From assembly GCA_964036315.1 (NCBI GenBank), contig OZ038492.1:36147118-36211117 (forward strand): a DNA stretch of 64,000 nucleotides, in the 5' to 3' direction. Made by a program: the position numbers and the translations under genes. The stretch's first letter is position 1; every line of letters begins with the position of its first letter. Of this stretch, positions 10,620 to 24,593 are shown piece after piece. The notes beneath the pieces were generated by a model. The model worked only from the letters and a program-made list of their open reading frames with translations. It searched no databases and was not told the DNA's origin. This DNA comes from Acanthosepion esculentum (Eukaryota > Mollusca > Cephalopoda > Sepiida > Sepiidae).

Positions 10620-10851
10620 GTATTTAGGCAGCAATCCTTCTTTCATGCACATTTCATTAAAAACGACTGACAAGGTGGTTTTATTTAGTTTTTTTTATAT
10701 GATTTCTCGTGCGATCTAATAAAGCTTTTCTTTTCAGGGGATAAATTATATAAAAACTGTCCGAATGTTCTTTTTATCCGAGCGCTTTCGGCTATACATT
10801 TAGCCATTTTCAAGGATTATAAAAGCACCCTGTCAGTCGTTTTTAATGAAA

Positions 10852-10898
<47 letters not shown>
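10616..10898. mobile_element. PLE-associated inverted block flanked by (TA)n
   Basis: Arms at 10646-10677 and 10826-10857 are inverted copies (TGCACATTTCATTAAAAACG and its complement). The middle holds GAGCGCTTTCGGCTA and TAGCCATTTTCAAGG. Copies with the same arms occur at 24644-25031 and 63575-63670, each next to (TA)n. Minus-strand translation of the left arm reads MCMKEGLLPKYTN. A TA array closes it at 10857-10898. The inverted-arm layout suits the ends of Penelope-like elements. Confidence 0.45.
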
Positions 10899-10902
<4 letters not shown>

Positions 10903-11089
10903 GATTATTTCCAATTTCACCCAGTTCTTGAAGCCTCACTGAATGATTAACCATCAGAATTATTTAAGAGATCGAAGCGAATTCTTCGGAACATTCGATT
11001 AGAATTAACTCTTTCTCTGTCTCTATTTCATTCTGTTTCCGTCAATTTATCTGTCAACCTATCTACCTCATTTTGTTAATAAAAATTAG

Positions 11090-11091
<2 letters not shown>

Positions 11092-11183
<92 letters not shown>
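11092..11183. repeat. (CA)n-(TA)n compound microsatellite
   Basis: About 26 CA units followed by about 20 TA units, abutting the LINE fragment that begins near 11195. Confidence 0.97.
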
Positions 11184-11186
<3 letters not shown>

Positions 11187-11194
11187 TCCATTAC

Positions 11195-11560
11195 TTCTTT
11201 AATCGACCTTGCGGGTGATGAATTATTCTTCCTCCTGCCACGCTTATCTCACAGAGGAAATGTATCCCGCCTTTCACTGTTATATTCCTATTATTATGCC
11301 AGATGTTCGGATGAGGTATATTCCTTGGAGCCAACAACTCGGACGTTCACAGGTATGACTTTCGATGCCTTTTGACTGGTGGCAAGCTATAACCATTCCA
11401 GTTGTATACTTTCGATGAGGAGTAAGTTTCACTCAGAGAACCATCCCCAGAACAGTTACTTTGCTGAACAAACTCCTGAGAATGCTTCCTCGACAAATAT
11501 AATTTCGGTCCAGTGCCAAACGACATCTTTCCTACTTGTTATCATAATAAACTCTTACTT
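11195..11560 (+). mobile_element. LINE ORF2 C-terminal fragment
   Basis: One frame reads LSHRGNVSRLSLLYSYYYA and RCSDEVYSLEPTTRTFTG, the conserved tail block of LINE RT proteins. A second frame (11440-11520) continues with RTVTLLNKLLRMLP, corresponding to the RTxxLWNxLP block. Frameshifts and stops separate the pieces. Confidence 0.65.
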
Positions 11561-12345
11561 CCATCTTCCCAATCTATAATCTCACTCAGTAACCTCCTAA
11601 CTTGAGTGGCTCTTCTGCCTTGTGAAATAACAGTAAAAATGCATTCCTTGGTCTCTGGTTCGTTATTACTTTTAGCAAACGTTACCCAATGAAAAAATAA
11701 AAACAAATCTTCTAACAAAGTGGAATCCATCAAGGCCAGGGAAATATATATGTGATTCGTATTTCTGATTAAAATGCTTACTGTGTTTCCACAGACATTT
11801 TCATATAAAATATATCGATCAGTACTAAAGGACAGCAATTAGCCACAACATTATAATCTTCCTATGCCGTAGACACTGACATAGATATCAAACTAAGTAA
11901 ACCAGTTCAGTTCTATTATAAGTTACGCTCAACCACCATTAACACAACGCAAATGCTGATCATGCCATCACCAGTACCGATGCTGGCGCCAAAACGAGGC
12001 TCACGCTTTCATTTTGCAACAAGTGAAGCCAAATGATGCTGAAGAGGGAGGTCTTTTGGCCATTCTTTCTGGAATTATTCCAACTGAAGCCAGAAAGTAA
12101 GATAAATGAGAAAGGAAAAAAAATCTGGGAAAGAAAAAAAAGATCACAAAATTGCAAGTTTGCATATTTCAAGCTAGTTTTCTTCGACTGTTTAGAGGTG
12201 GAAGACAGCATCATTTTAACAAGGTAGAAGCAATGGACGTATCAGTGGCATATGGAGATATTTTTGTGTCTAGTTGTCTTTCGTATACAGATCAATATGG
12301 CGATAGAAAATATGAACTCGCTCTTCCGCTATCTCTTTCAATCTC
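11561..12345. other. No recognisable feature
   Basis: Two overlapping frames near 12033-12227 are lysine-rich and unrecognised. No repeat match seen. Confidence 0.35.
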
Positions 12346-13655
<1,310 letters not shown>

Positions 13656-13875
13656 CTAATGTCATGTGTGATACACGCTTAGGCGATCATGTATCTTTCC
13701 AGTTACCATCCAAGGCTATAGAATCCAGTCTGTCCTGCTATTTACCAATAGCTGTTGGGAAGAAGATGAGGATGCATATTATCCCAAATGTATTAACAAG
13801 AATGGAATTCGAACTCGGCCCTTCGATTCCTTAAACCAGGCCGCTAACCATTGCTCCACCGTGCTTCCCGTATGA
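13656..13875 (-). mobile_element. SINE-A copy (tRNA-derived)
   Basis: This is the clearest SINE head in the window. On the minus strand it reads GGTGGAGCAATGGTTAGCGG (A-box region) and, at tRNA-like spacing, GAGTTCGAATTCC (B-box). The body has CTATTGGTAAATAG and the tail GATCGCCTAAGCGTGTATCA, as in the copy at 5225. Confidence 0.75.
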
Positions 13876-14029
13876 CTAACCTGGAATTTAAACGTCAAAT
13901 AAAACAACAAATGAAGAATGATTCGAGTGAAAGGCGGGGAGCTGGATGGGTTAAACCATAAATATATTTTTTCCTAACTTAGAGATCAAATGTTAAATAG
14001 GGAAAGTATTTTTCAAATTATTTAATAAA

Positions 14030-14952
<923 letters not shown>

Positions 14953-14959
14953 TAGGCTG

Positions 14960-15392
14960 TATCAAAATACTTTTTCAAACTTTAGAGACAGGTGCATCAT
15001 ACCAAAACAAGGACAAAAGTTCATATAAGCATATGTCAAAAATGCCATCGTTGCTCATCGATGGACACACCATTTCATAGCAAATGTTCAATATATCCTC
15101 CGCTTGCTTTTACACACTGGCGGACCCTTTCAAATACTACCACACGTTGTCGAATGGTTCCGCAGGCCCCCATCACACGTTTATGAAGTGTTTCTGCATT
15201 ATTAATGTCTGCTGCATAATCAATTGTTTGAGGTGAGGCCATAGATAAAAATACAAATAAGCAATGTCAGGGGAACTTACAGGCCATGGAACCGTTCTTT
15301 ACCTATCCATGTTTCATGGACTTTATATGGAATTTTGTCCTTGTTTTCGTGTGAGGAACCCAACCCCAAAGCTTGTAAATGTATTTTTGATA
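14960..15392 (-). mobile_element. DNA transposon remnant with ~78-bp terminal inverted repeats
   Basis: The left arm (14960-15037) begins TATCAAAATACTTTTTCAAA and the right arm (15315-15392), read in reverse, begins TATCAAAAATACATTTACAA. Both carry AAACAAGGACAAAA at the same offset. Inside lies a minus-strand transposase C-terminus. The element is bounded on both sides by microsatellites, so no target duplication can be read. Confidence 0.55.
15075..15242 (-). pseudogene. Transposase C-terminal fragment (mariner-like)
   Basis: An uninterrupted frame of 55 residues runs from an ATG at 15240-15242 to a TGA. It starts MASPQTIDYAADINN and ends CVKASGGYIEHLL. The ending matches the terminal RxCxxxxGGHIEHL signature of mariner-type DDE transposases, and the start corresponds to the linker after the last catalytic acidic residue. 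The catalytic core is missing, presumably by internal deletion of the parent element. Confidence 0.5.
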
Positions 15393-15394
15393 TA

Positions 15395-15395
<1 letters not shown>

Positions 15396-15458
<63 letters not shown>
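15396..15458. repeat. (CA)n-(TA)n microsatellite
   Basis: CA to about 15441, then a short TA run and ATGTATGT repeats. Confidence 0.97.
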
Positions 15459-15739
15459 GCATGTATGTATGTATACATAATAGCTGTTCACTTGTATTCG
15501 AGGTTGCCCGTCAAACAAGGGTGGCTAGCCAATCTCTATTGCAGACGCTCACTCAGGCAAATTTGTGTTTGTTCAACACTCATATAGCCACCCTGTGGTT
15601 TATACCGCAACTACGATGAGCAGATTTTATTTACAGTTTCTGGAAGAGAGCGTGTTTTCTAGCATGATCAACTATCTAAACAGCGCCAGCACGCTCAAAT
15701 CTTCGGTCACGATCTATCGACGGACCCCGTCCACACAAT

Positions 15740-15935
15740 TTCACTGACAAGGCTTGGGTCAATCGACCGTATTGTTTTCAGGCACTTTCCAAAGGCACCG
15801 CACGCTAGGACCGTCCGCTCTCCAGACGGAAAACGCCAGGAAAGCTTCTTCCCGACAAACCAATCGTGGTGAGATTCGAACCCGTGTCTCATGGTCAGAA
15901 AGCCAACGTTCTTATCACTTTGCCATATGTATGTA
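15740..15935 (-). mobile_element. tRNA-derived SINE
   Basis: The minus strand shows TGGCAAAGTGATAAGAACG (A-box side) and ACACGGGTTCGAATCTCACC (B-box), at tRNA spacing. The copy at 41790-41935 shares the GTTCGAATCTCACCA head. The downstream body is GC-rich (GAGAGCGGACGGTCC). Confidence 0.65.
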
Positions 15936-16004
15936 TGTATGCAGTCGTTCTCGATACTTGGTTGCTCGTTTATTGCGTTTCGTTCGCTGGTGTAGTAATG
16001 CCAG

Positions 16005-16200
16005 CTCAAATTCTAGTACAACACTGATGTGAGAACTAGAGGGGTTAAACGAGTCCTCTGTCGCCACTGATGTGGGACTGGGGCTTTGGGGTTTCGGTGT
16101 GGGTGCGTGTCTCGAATCCTCTGTCGCCGCTGTATGTATGTATGTATGTGTGTGTGTTTGAGTGTGTGTGCGTGTGAGAGAGATAAATATAGAGAGAGTG
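16005..16200. repeat. Short imperfect duplication (CCTCTGTCGCC)
   Basis: The phrase CCTCTGTCGCC recurs at about 16053 and 16122 with similar flanks, followed by ATGT and TG repeats. Confidence 0.4.
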
Positions 16201-16283
16201 TGAGTATTTAAATAGAAACATTTGTCAAAGGTATTAACGTTAGATAGCTCCATTCTATTTCGCGCTGAAGCACAATCGGCAAA

Positions 16284-17224
<941 letters not shown>

Positions 17225-17300
<76 letters not shown>
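17225..17300. repeat. (TA)n-(GA)n microsatellite at PLE 3' end
   Basis: TA to 17272, then GA. The left boundary follows the PLE terminal phrase CTATGTTCACTTTCA. Confidence 0.97.
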
Positions 17301-17304
<4 letters not shown>

Positions 17305-18050
17305 GAGAGAAATATAGATATACAAATATATTTATGGAGTATTGATAATATGTTTCTGATATATTTGATGAGTTTAAATTTGCAACTCATCTTAAATTTG
17401 AACTTCAGTCTATTATTAATTGAGGAAAAAAAAGATTTGTTAATTTTAACGTCCCCAAAACAAAACTGTGCTCTTTTATGCGTCTTACGGAACCTTTTTT
17501 TCTCGTCAATCAGCAAGCCTAAGGCTAACCTCCAGGAGAGCGACTTATTGCGCCTACTCGGGCTAATGTTTTCCACTGACATGAAGTGAAAAGATTATAT
17601 TGAATCAATTGACAATTCCGCTCCTAGTTGGTTGGTTCACTGTGTCGTTCTCGAAATTTTTCTCGACATAATCTAACTTATACATTTGTAAGTCGTCCAT
17701 GAATTAAATGTTGCAGTCACATTTGTTCAGGTGTTTCTGGATTTTTTACCTAGAGATTCTTGACAAAATTCAAAGAAGTATGAGCAATGTAATTATCGGC
17801 ACTGATCTGGCATCTCGGTTTCACCCACACTTCCAACGCGATTACGTTGCTTCACTGTGCTTTTACTATAATTATTTTCATTGAAACTGCTATCCACTAA
17901 AAGAAAAGAAGCAAGTCCCCACCGCGGGCCATTCAAAAGATAGTTCGCGCAGCGGATTGGTTGCACAAACATCCAATCGGATGTGCGGAATACGTGCTCT
18001 TTCTTCGTCTATTTCTTTAAAAAGGCCAGAGTAGTTGTTAGCGTTTCACT
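17301..18050. other. No recognised element
   Basis: The 129-codon frame reaching into 17200-17589 starts in microsatellite; its unique part is not recognised. The rest is unassigned. Confidence 0.35.
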
Positions 18051-18180
18051 GTGAGGGGGGAATCAGGGATTGATCTCCCCTGATTGGGTCGATTTGGTGA
18101 TGGGGAGTATGATGTTGAAAGGCCCGAAACTCCCTGATGAACCAAGTCAAAAAATCACTGACGACCCCTTCGGGCGCCTA
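18051..18180 (+). repeat. Dispersed repeat with hammerhead-like core, copy B
   Basis: It matches copy A (10366-10542) at TGATG, CCCGAAACT, CCAAGTC and ATCACTGACGA. GAAAC is at 18126-18130, GTC at 18146-18148 and CTGACGA at 18158-18164. Outer segments GGGTCG / CGACCC and GTGAT / ATCAC could pair as a stem I. The stem III pairing is weaker than in copy A. Confidence 0.4.
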
Positions 18181-18659
18181 CTTAAAAGCGTATTTTTGAA
18201 TTATTCATGATAGCTGTTCTGGAGCTCATTCCTCTTTGATAACTAGACTTTATAAATTTAAGCGCAGTACTAGATTGGCAGCTAGGTTTCATCATATTAC
18301 ATTTGAAATTACTAGATGTAATCCTAAGTTCCGTGCTAGCAGTTTTTACTCTTGCACTTTTCACGCGTGGAAATATTTTTTCCGGTTTCTTGCTTTACAA
18401 TTAAATTTGATCTTTAGAAATTTAAATGCAATATAAATCGTCAACTTCTGTTTCATTGAATTCTGTTCATTTATTCCCCCTTTTCATTGATAATGATTTT
18501 TCTTAGATTCGTTCGCTAACGGTAATTTTCCAATTATCGAACAAATTGTTGTTACACATACCGTGCTCGGTTTTCTACTGTTTTAATGTCAGTAGTTTCC
18601 AGCTTTCAGGGCTATCATCAAGAGACGGTATTTTGTTAGTATCGTAGACAAGAATGATG
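18181..18659. other. No recognised element
   Basis: Short frames on both strands are unrecognised. CATCAAGAGACGGTATTTTG near 18616 recurs at about 19203. Confidence 0.35.
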
Positions 18660-19090
18660 TTAGTGATGTGGACCCAAAGTAGCGGCCACGGAAGGAAAAC
18701 ACGGAACACGGGTTAGAGGTAAGAAAGATATATTAAACAGAAAAGTTACAAAGAATAGTGTAAGCAGAGCTTACTATCAAGTGGTGTCCGATATTGGTGG
18801 TATCGTACGCGGCCGCGCATTACTGGTATATTTAACAACCCTCCCACACGGGGCGAATGTGGCACAAGGCCGGTTTAACGTGGGCTTAACGAGCCCGTAG
18901 GCTCGGCCAAAAATATGCCCATTTACAACCCGTATACACGAGTTTAGGGACTGTCTACCTCCCCGGACGAAACTTTGCCCTGCGGCAAAGCCTCGTCGGA
19001 GTTCCTCTCTACAAACAGAGAGTTCGACAGCAGAACACGCGGCTGCGCATTTCTGGTGCTACTCCCATGATTCACATAATAATATAGTAC
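18660..19090. other. GC-rich unclassified block, possible repeat
   Basis: Much richer in G+C than its surroundings. GCGGCCGCGCATTACTGG and CGGCTGCGCATTTCTGG form a near-duplicate about 230 bp apart. AACCCTCCCACACGGG resembles AACCCTCCCGCAAGGG at 30738. It could be a retroelement terminus or promoter-like island; the class is unknown. Confidence 0.35.
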
Positions 19091-19136
19091 TGGGAGAGTC
19101 CATGATGTAGGGAAGTATCGGTCTCACAAGAGTTGG

Positions 19137-19298
19137 GCACATCTTTGATTTTTTTAAAGTTTACCTTTGGAATTTAAATATACTCATATCGTTTAAGTAA
19201 TATCAAGAGACGGTATTTTGTTAGTATCTTGGGCAAAACTTTTGTTAGGCACATCTTTGAAATTTTAGAAGTTTACCTTTGGAATTTAAATATACTCA
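19137..19298 (+). repeat. Local ~110-bp tandem duplication
   Basis: The segment GGCACATCTTTGA...TTTACCTTTGGAATTTAAAT is present twice (about 19137 and 19248). The first copy continues uninterrupted; the second is split by the SINE-T insertion, so the first acts as an empty-site reference. Confidence 0.75.
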
Positions 19299-19599
19299 CT
19301 ATTTAAATTATTCGGACTATTGTCTTCATATTTGTCACCATATATATTACAACGTTTCGGCCGTTATACGCTCCAGCCTTCTTCGGGTGGTTGGAATGTC
19401 GAACTAAGCCCTTTATTTTGCTCACTGGGGTAGACTGTTCTAGTTCCACGTGTCATGTTTAATGAATGCCAGTTTTCAGTTATCTTCTGTTAATTCCCCT
19501 CTCCAAGTTCTCCACTGCCTTAACCGGGTATTGATCTCAAACTCTTTGAATCCTGTCACTGGACCTAACCAACCCCTGTATCCACTGTGCCACGTGTCA
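19299..19599 (-). mobile_element. SINE-T copy with 13-bp target-site duplication
   Basis: A full-length copy of about 301 bp with the tail at the left and the tRNA-like head at the right. It is flanked by TTAAATATACTCA (19286-19298) and TTAAATATATTCA (19600-19612), one mismatch. Sequence after the right repeat continues the duplicated flank, matching the uninterrupted copy near 19180. This is the signature of LINE-driven retrotransposition. Confidence 0.8.
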
Positions 19600-19769
19600 T
19601 TAAATATATTCATATCTTTTAAGTAACGGTATGTGTAGGTAACTCCAAAGATTTGCTAAAAAGTCAGGATATATGATTCATGCTCCAAACTTAATAAAAA
19701 CAAAGTTTTATCGACAAAATCTCTATATTATTATTAAGAGAAAAGGAAAAAATATCTTTTTCATCACTA

Positions 19770-20100
19770 AATTATATTTTGGGATCCTGTTTAGAACGTT
19801 TGAAACTAAGTTTTTTTTTGTTTTTTTTTTGCGTCAGGAAAGCAAAGATAAGTGTAAGAAATGTTATCGTCTGTTTTTTTCAGTGAAAAGCACATTTACT
19901 TGGAAATCCTTGCTAAAATCAAATAATTGCCGGATTTTAATGAAACTTTCAGGACTTATTCACAAATGAATGGATCTATTTTAGAAATCATTCTTTCAGA
20001 AAATCTTGGTAAAAACATTTTTTCGTCTGTTAAGCCCCCACTGATTTAATTTTAAGGAATCTATAGAAAATCTTTTTTTAGACAGCTTAAGGATTACATT
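19770..20100 (+). repeat. Dispersed repeat D2, copy 1
   Basis: Diverged match to 22560-22900, with shared GAAATCCTTG, AATCAAATAATTG and GGATTTTAATGAAA in the same order. Class unknown. Confidence 0.5.
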
Positions 20101-20387
20101 AGTCGAACGAAAAAATGGTTGTTGAATCATTAGTTTATTTTCGTAAAAAACGACCAATTGTGTCTATTAGTTTGAAATTAAAATTAAAATTTCAAGGAAG
20201 AGTTTTCATTTAAAACAAATGGTTTTCAAACTTAGATATCGCGTCTTTTTGGAGATACTTAGTTATATGAATCGAATTTAAAGAATACAGAGAATAGGAT
20301 ACGTTAAATATTTTATACGAATTAGAATTTTATGTTATACGAAATTTAATATGTTATAAACATTTAATAATGTCGTCACCTTTGGCA

Positions 20388-20392
<5 letters not shown>

Positions 20393-20441
<49 letters not shown>
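20393..20441. repeat. (TA)n microsatellite
   Basis: Pure TA, about 24 units. Confidence 0.97.
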
Positions 20442-20444
<3 letters not shown>

Positions 20445-21142
20445 GGGATTATTTGTCCAATATTATTTTTATTAGGATAAAAATTATTTTTAGTAGATAC
20501 ACTTATTTGCGTTGTTACTTTTGTTTTTATATTTTATTAAACAGTGAAATTAATAACAAAATAACGTTTATCGTAATAAGAAATAATGTGAATAAAAAAA
20601 TTCCTTTAAAAAATGACTGTTCTTTACGCTTCGTGTACGAAACTGAAGCCAGAAGAAACAAATTCGAAAAATTCTCAAGAAAAACTTCCTAGGTCGTTCT
20701 CTGAGGCCGAACTAGTACAGGGGCCAGAAGTGCTTTCCCTGAAGTAAAAAGCGATGCAGGCTCGATTACTGTCTCAGGCTCAAACTTTCTTTAGCAGGGC
20801 TTATCAACTTAGGCCGATTCGTATTAATTTCACTATTTAATGAAATAAAAATAAAACAAGGGGTAGCTACTGAAACACACGTACCCACTAAAATGATGTG
20901 TATACTCAGAAGGGATATAGACATTGGATGTGTGCACGTATAGAATTCGACAATGCTTGTTGATTATCAGTTACACGGATCACGCCATCTGCCGACCATG
21001 TTTCCGCTACTTGCTCGAGTAACATATATATAACTTACTGAAGGCTTTTCGGAAGTTCGAGAAAGGCAAAATCTCTCCACTGTTCTTCTGTTTAGTGTTA
21101 CAGACTTAGGTTATCTATAGTTATGAATTATATGCTATTACT

Positions 21143-21146
<4 letters not shown>
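20442..21146. other. No recognised element
   Basis: A 79-codon plus frame at 20453-20692 is rich in I, N and K and unrecognised. Confidence 0.35.
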
Positions 21147-21238
<92 letters not shown>

Positions 21239-21274
21239 GTGTGTGTGTGTGCGCGTGCGTGTGTGTATGTATAT
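21147..21274. repeat. (TA)n-(TG)n microsatellite
   Basis: About 43 TA units, then degenerate TG/CG. Confidence 0.97.
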
Positions 21275-21385
21275 ATGCACTTCAAATAGCCTTAAATACA
21301 TTCATAGACGAAGATATAATATATTGCTTTTAATTTATGAATACTAAATTTATCTCCTGATATATGTGGATATTTTTCTTTTACG

Positions 21386-21434
<49 letters not shown>
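21386..21434. repeat. (TA)n-(TG)n microsatellite
   Basis: Short TA run then about 11 TG units. Confidence 0.95.
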
Positions 21435-21544
21435 AAACAACAATTAATGAATTTATTTTTAATTAGAGATTTTTATTACCTCAAACGTTATAATAGTGGA
21501 TACCTCGTATCAAAAATAGATGCCGCATTTTTATTTTATTTTTA

Positions 21545-21700
21545 CTCTGTCGGCTTGGGTATTCGGAGAAATCTTAATTTAAAAAAAAAAAATTACACCC
21601 CGGCAGGGATCGAACCTGCGAATAGCCTTCGACGGAGAAATCCACCTTTGATGCAACGCGCTTTGCAAATCGACTACGAAGTTCATCACAATTCGGCTTC
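21545..21700 (-). mobile_element. tRNA-derived SINE with well-kept T-arm
   Basis: The minus strand contains GCAGGTTCGATCCCTGCC, a perfect 5-bp T-arm with TTCGATC loop, preceded by an A-box-like AACTTCGTAGTCGATTTG. No matching acceptor stem is found, so a functional tRNA is unlikely. A T-rich stretch and a tail follow on the 3' side. Confidence 0.55.
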
Positions 21701-22016
21701 CTCTCTTTTTTATCTTTTAAGTAAATCAAACTTCCTGAGCAAGCTATTTTTCTCAAAAGCCCCGTTTCGTAACCGAAATGTAAACAAAGTCATTTCTAAA
21801 GAACTAAAAGATTTATTTGAAATCCGACATTTTTATTAACTTAAATATTATCATTGTAGATACTCGTATTTGAAATAAACCCCGCATTTGTTAATTTCTG
21901 TGACGCTTTTCGCAGCTGAGTGGTGAAGCACACAGGATAAAACAAAAAACTGAGTGGTTTTATTCAACGACAAAAATGTTTTTAATTTGAGAATAATACC
22001 AGAGGGAGCAACGAGA

Positions 22017-22110
22017 GAAGTTGATACGATACAACACAAGGGGTTACTTGAAATATTAGGAATGCACGATTTACATAGGAAACGTATCCGGCAATCCATA
22101 TAGCATGAAT
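22017..22110 (+). mobile_element. LINE RT fragment (motif A region)
   Basis: Plus-strand EVDTIQHKGLLEILGMHDLH corresponds to the RT block FDxIxHxxLLEIL. The next fragment carries the same region, so the two are separate insertions or a duplication. Confidence 0.5.
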
Positions 22111-22200
22111 AGTGTGACGTTGTTCATGATACTAGAACAAGCAATGCTATTTTTATGAGCAGAAGACTGTCAGAACACGCAATACAAATGTGGAAAATTT

Positions 22201-22410
22201 ATAACTATCTTTTATAGATTATAAACGAGGATTTAATACGATAGGGCCCGAGATGCTCCTTGGAATATTAAGAAAGCTTGATTTACACGGAAAAGCCATT
22301 CAAGCAATCTATAAAATTTACCGGGAAGAAGGAGACGTCATGCGGATAGCGAATGAGTTTAGCGAATACATATATAAACAAAAAAGTGCGCGCTTTCCAA
22401 TCGGATACAT
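22201..22410 (+). mobile_element. LINE RT fragment (motif A onward)
   Basis: An open stretch of about 68 codons has FIDYKRGFNTIGPEML, the RT motif A with its catalytic Asp, then LDLHGKAIQAIYKIY and MRIANEFSEYI. It stops before the QG motif. It is one of the cleaner RT pieces in the window but bears no start, finger domain or YADD box. Confidence 0.65.
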
Positions 22411-22559
22411 TTAATCTAGGTACCTTAAATAATTGGTTAAAAAAGAGCATACAATGATGAAAAAGGCTAGTAACTTGATAAAAAGTCTTGGCCTCAAAAT
22501 GTCTATGTTATTGCTAAGAGGAAAGACGAAAGTGTTTCTTGATTAGTTTATTAATTTTT

Positions 22560-22900
22560 TTAATCCTTTCTAGCATGTTTAAAATTTTGGTTAAACATCT
22601 TGTTTTTTTTTTGAGTTTTTTTTTCATCAGCGGGTGGGCCAAAGATTAGTATGAGAAATTTAACGTCTTCTTTGCAGTAAAAAAAATTGTTTTGAAAATC
22701 CTTGAAAAAAAATCAAATAATTGTTGGATTTTAATGAAAGTACGGGTTTAAAACGTAATTATTTCTTTAAATATTTTTTTTAGAAGATCTTGGAAACCAT
22801 TTATTTTTTCTAAAGCTGTTACTATCACTTACATCACTTTATGAAATTTCGAGAAATTAAAATTCAGCCTTCTTCATATTTATATTAGTTAAAAGCAAGA
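22560..22900 (+). repeat. Dispersed repeat D2, copy 2
   Basis: Pairs with 19770-20100 in direct orientation about 2.8 kb apart. Confidence 0.5.
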
Positions 22901-22984
22901 CTCCTTTGAGAATTGATTTTATCAATTTGTTTTTGTTAAACAGAAATACACTTTAAAGAAAATTTGCCCTGAATCATGGAATAA

Positions 22985-23465
22985 AAACGTAACAGAGAAT
23001 CGGCTCAACCAGATAAGAGACTCAGAGTTGGTTGCATGTGATGCTGTAAGGACCAGGCTTTATGTCCTCTTCCAAAATGGGCAGTTGAGAGAAGACATTC
23101 TACTTGGGACTGAATATTTGCATGTGAAGAACTCTGGAAACAAAGAAACACAAAACATCCTTGACAAAAAGTAAATACGCGAACAGCACAATGCTTTTTA
23201 AATATATCTGGGAGGTTAAAAACAAAACAAAAAAACAAACAAATCCCACCAAAGATATTATGAAAAGAAAGAACATTAAATTAATCCAAATAAAAAAGTA
23301 AATAAACTAAGTAAATAATAAACAAATTAGCAAAGCACGAATTATACAATAAACTAACCACAATGCATCATTGACCTGTATATATAAAAAAAAGCGCAAC
23401 GCACACTACCTGACGATTGCGTTTAGCATAAACGAAACTGTTGCGTCTGGGTGATGACTTGTGTC

Positions 23466-23466
<1 letters not shown>
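22985..23466 (+). mobile_element. Penelope-like element 3' remnant
   Basis: Badly decayed. The segments AAGTAAATACGCGAACAGCAC and ATATATCTGGGAGG match the coding region at 16690-16740. The 3' untranslated CACAATGCATCATTGACCTG and the terminal GACGATTGCGTTTAGCATAA match the PLE end at 17120-17190. It abuts (TA)n at 23467. Confidence 0.6.

Positions 23467-23525
<59 letters not shown>
23467..23525. repeat. (TA)n microsatellite at PLE 3' end
   Basis: About 29 TA units with one C early on. Confidence 0.97.
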
Positions 23526-23528
<3 letters not shown>

Positions 23529-24102
23529 ACTATTTAACTCATATTAAATCTTAAATTATTTGTTAAAGAGTTAAATATTTAAATTGCTAGCACACATCAA
23601 ATCAATTCCGTCATTGATTTAAAAAAAATAAATTACTATCAAACATTAAAATGTCTTTTTTTTTACATAAATTGCTAAAAATTACCACTCCTCCTTTCCA
23701 TTGATAAAGCCAATGACAGCTTCTTTCTCTTTACTTCCACCTTCTTTCTTTCTTTTTTCTTTTTATTTTTTCTCTGTTCTCCCCCTACCCTTTCAATATA
23801 TCACTTCCGTTAAGTTAACCGATTAAATAGGTCAATGTCTGCACCCTCCTCTCCTAATACTAAGTATGATAGATAGAAATATTAAAATAAACCCTCTCTA
23901 AACTCGATCATGTCTCTCACACCACTCCTCACTACCCTCTCTATTAAATTACATAAACTTAATACTACACGTCAAAAGTGTAAATATTCATTTCATTTCT
24001 CGTTTCACCTTTTGGAAGTGTAGTCTGATGATCCAGCGTCCTTTAAAAGGGCTATTGTGAAATAAATTATTACATGGAGCCTTAAAGTGGTCTGTTTTTC
24101 TT
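23526..24102. other. Unassigned; PLE-end-like tail
   Basis: At 24025 CTGATGATCCAGC precedes TGAAATAAATT at 24058, again the order of a ribozyme core but with poor pairing between. CCTTAAAGTGGTCTG follows, then (TA)n. The remainder is AT-rich and unassigned. Confidence 0.3.
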
Positions 24103-24132
24103 TATATATATATGTATATATACATATATATA

Positions 24133-24163
<31 letters not shown>
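24103..24163. repeat. (TA)n microsatellite
   Basis: Interrupted TA array. Confidence 0.95.
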
Positions 24164-24376
24164 GAAGAAATATAGTCTTAAAGTCTGCTATATTTATGGG
24201 ATAAAGTCCTCAATATCAGAGATAGAGCATGTGTAAATATAAAAGTGAACATAGAAGTCAAAGCTTAGAGGCGACAGTCTGTTTCATGCTAGATGCAATC
24301 GTCAGGCCACCGTGGCCTGACGATTGCATCTAGCATGAAGCAGACTGTCGCCTCTAAGTGTTGACTTCTATGTTCA

Positions 24377-24380
<4 letters not shown>
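24164..24380. mobile_element. PLE terminal sequences in a 66-nt-arm palindrome
   Basis: The left part (GAAGAAATATAGTCTTAAAG) matches the PLE start at 16399. Arms 24245-24310 and 24312-24377 are reverse complements with three mismatches and a one-base spacer (centre GGCCACCGTGGCC). Each arm is the PLE 3' terminal sequence seen once at 17163-17217. (TA)n arrays lie on both sides. Confidence 0.7.

Positions 24381-24423
<43 letters not shown>
24380..24423. repeat. (TA)n microsatellite
   Basis: Pure TA next to the palindrome arm, as at 17225. Confidence 0.97.
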
Positions 24424-24425
<2 letters not shown>

Positions 24426-24593
24426 ATTCATTTTTTTGTTTCAAAACACGGTCAAGATATTATGTCCATGTTCAAAGTTAATATTATTAAGGGTTGGTTT
24501 GTTTAATTTTATAATTAAGGCTTCCATTATTTTTAGCCTTTTTTTGCAAATGGATGATGCTATTATATAAACTATTTCTAATTCTAACAGTTG

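Noticed and set aside
21590..21690. A functional tRNA gene on the minus strand
   Set aside because: The T-arm is perfect but no acceptor stem pairs with it; the body fits a SINE head.
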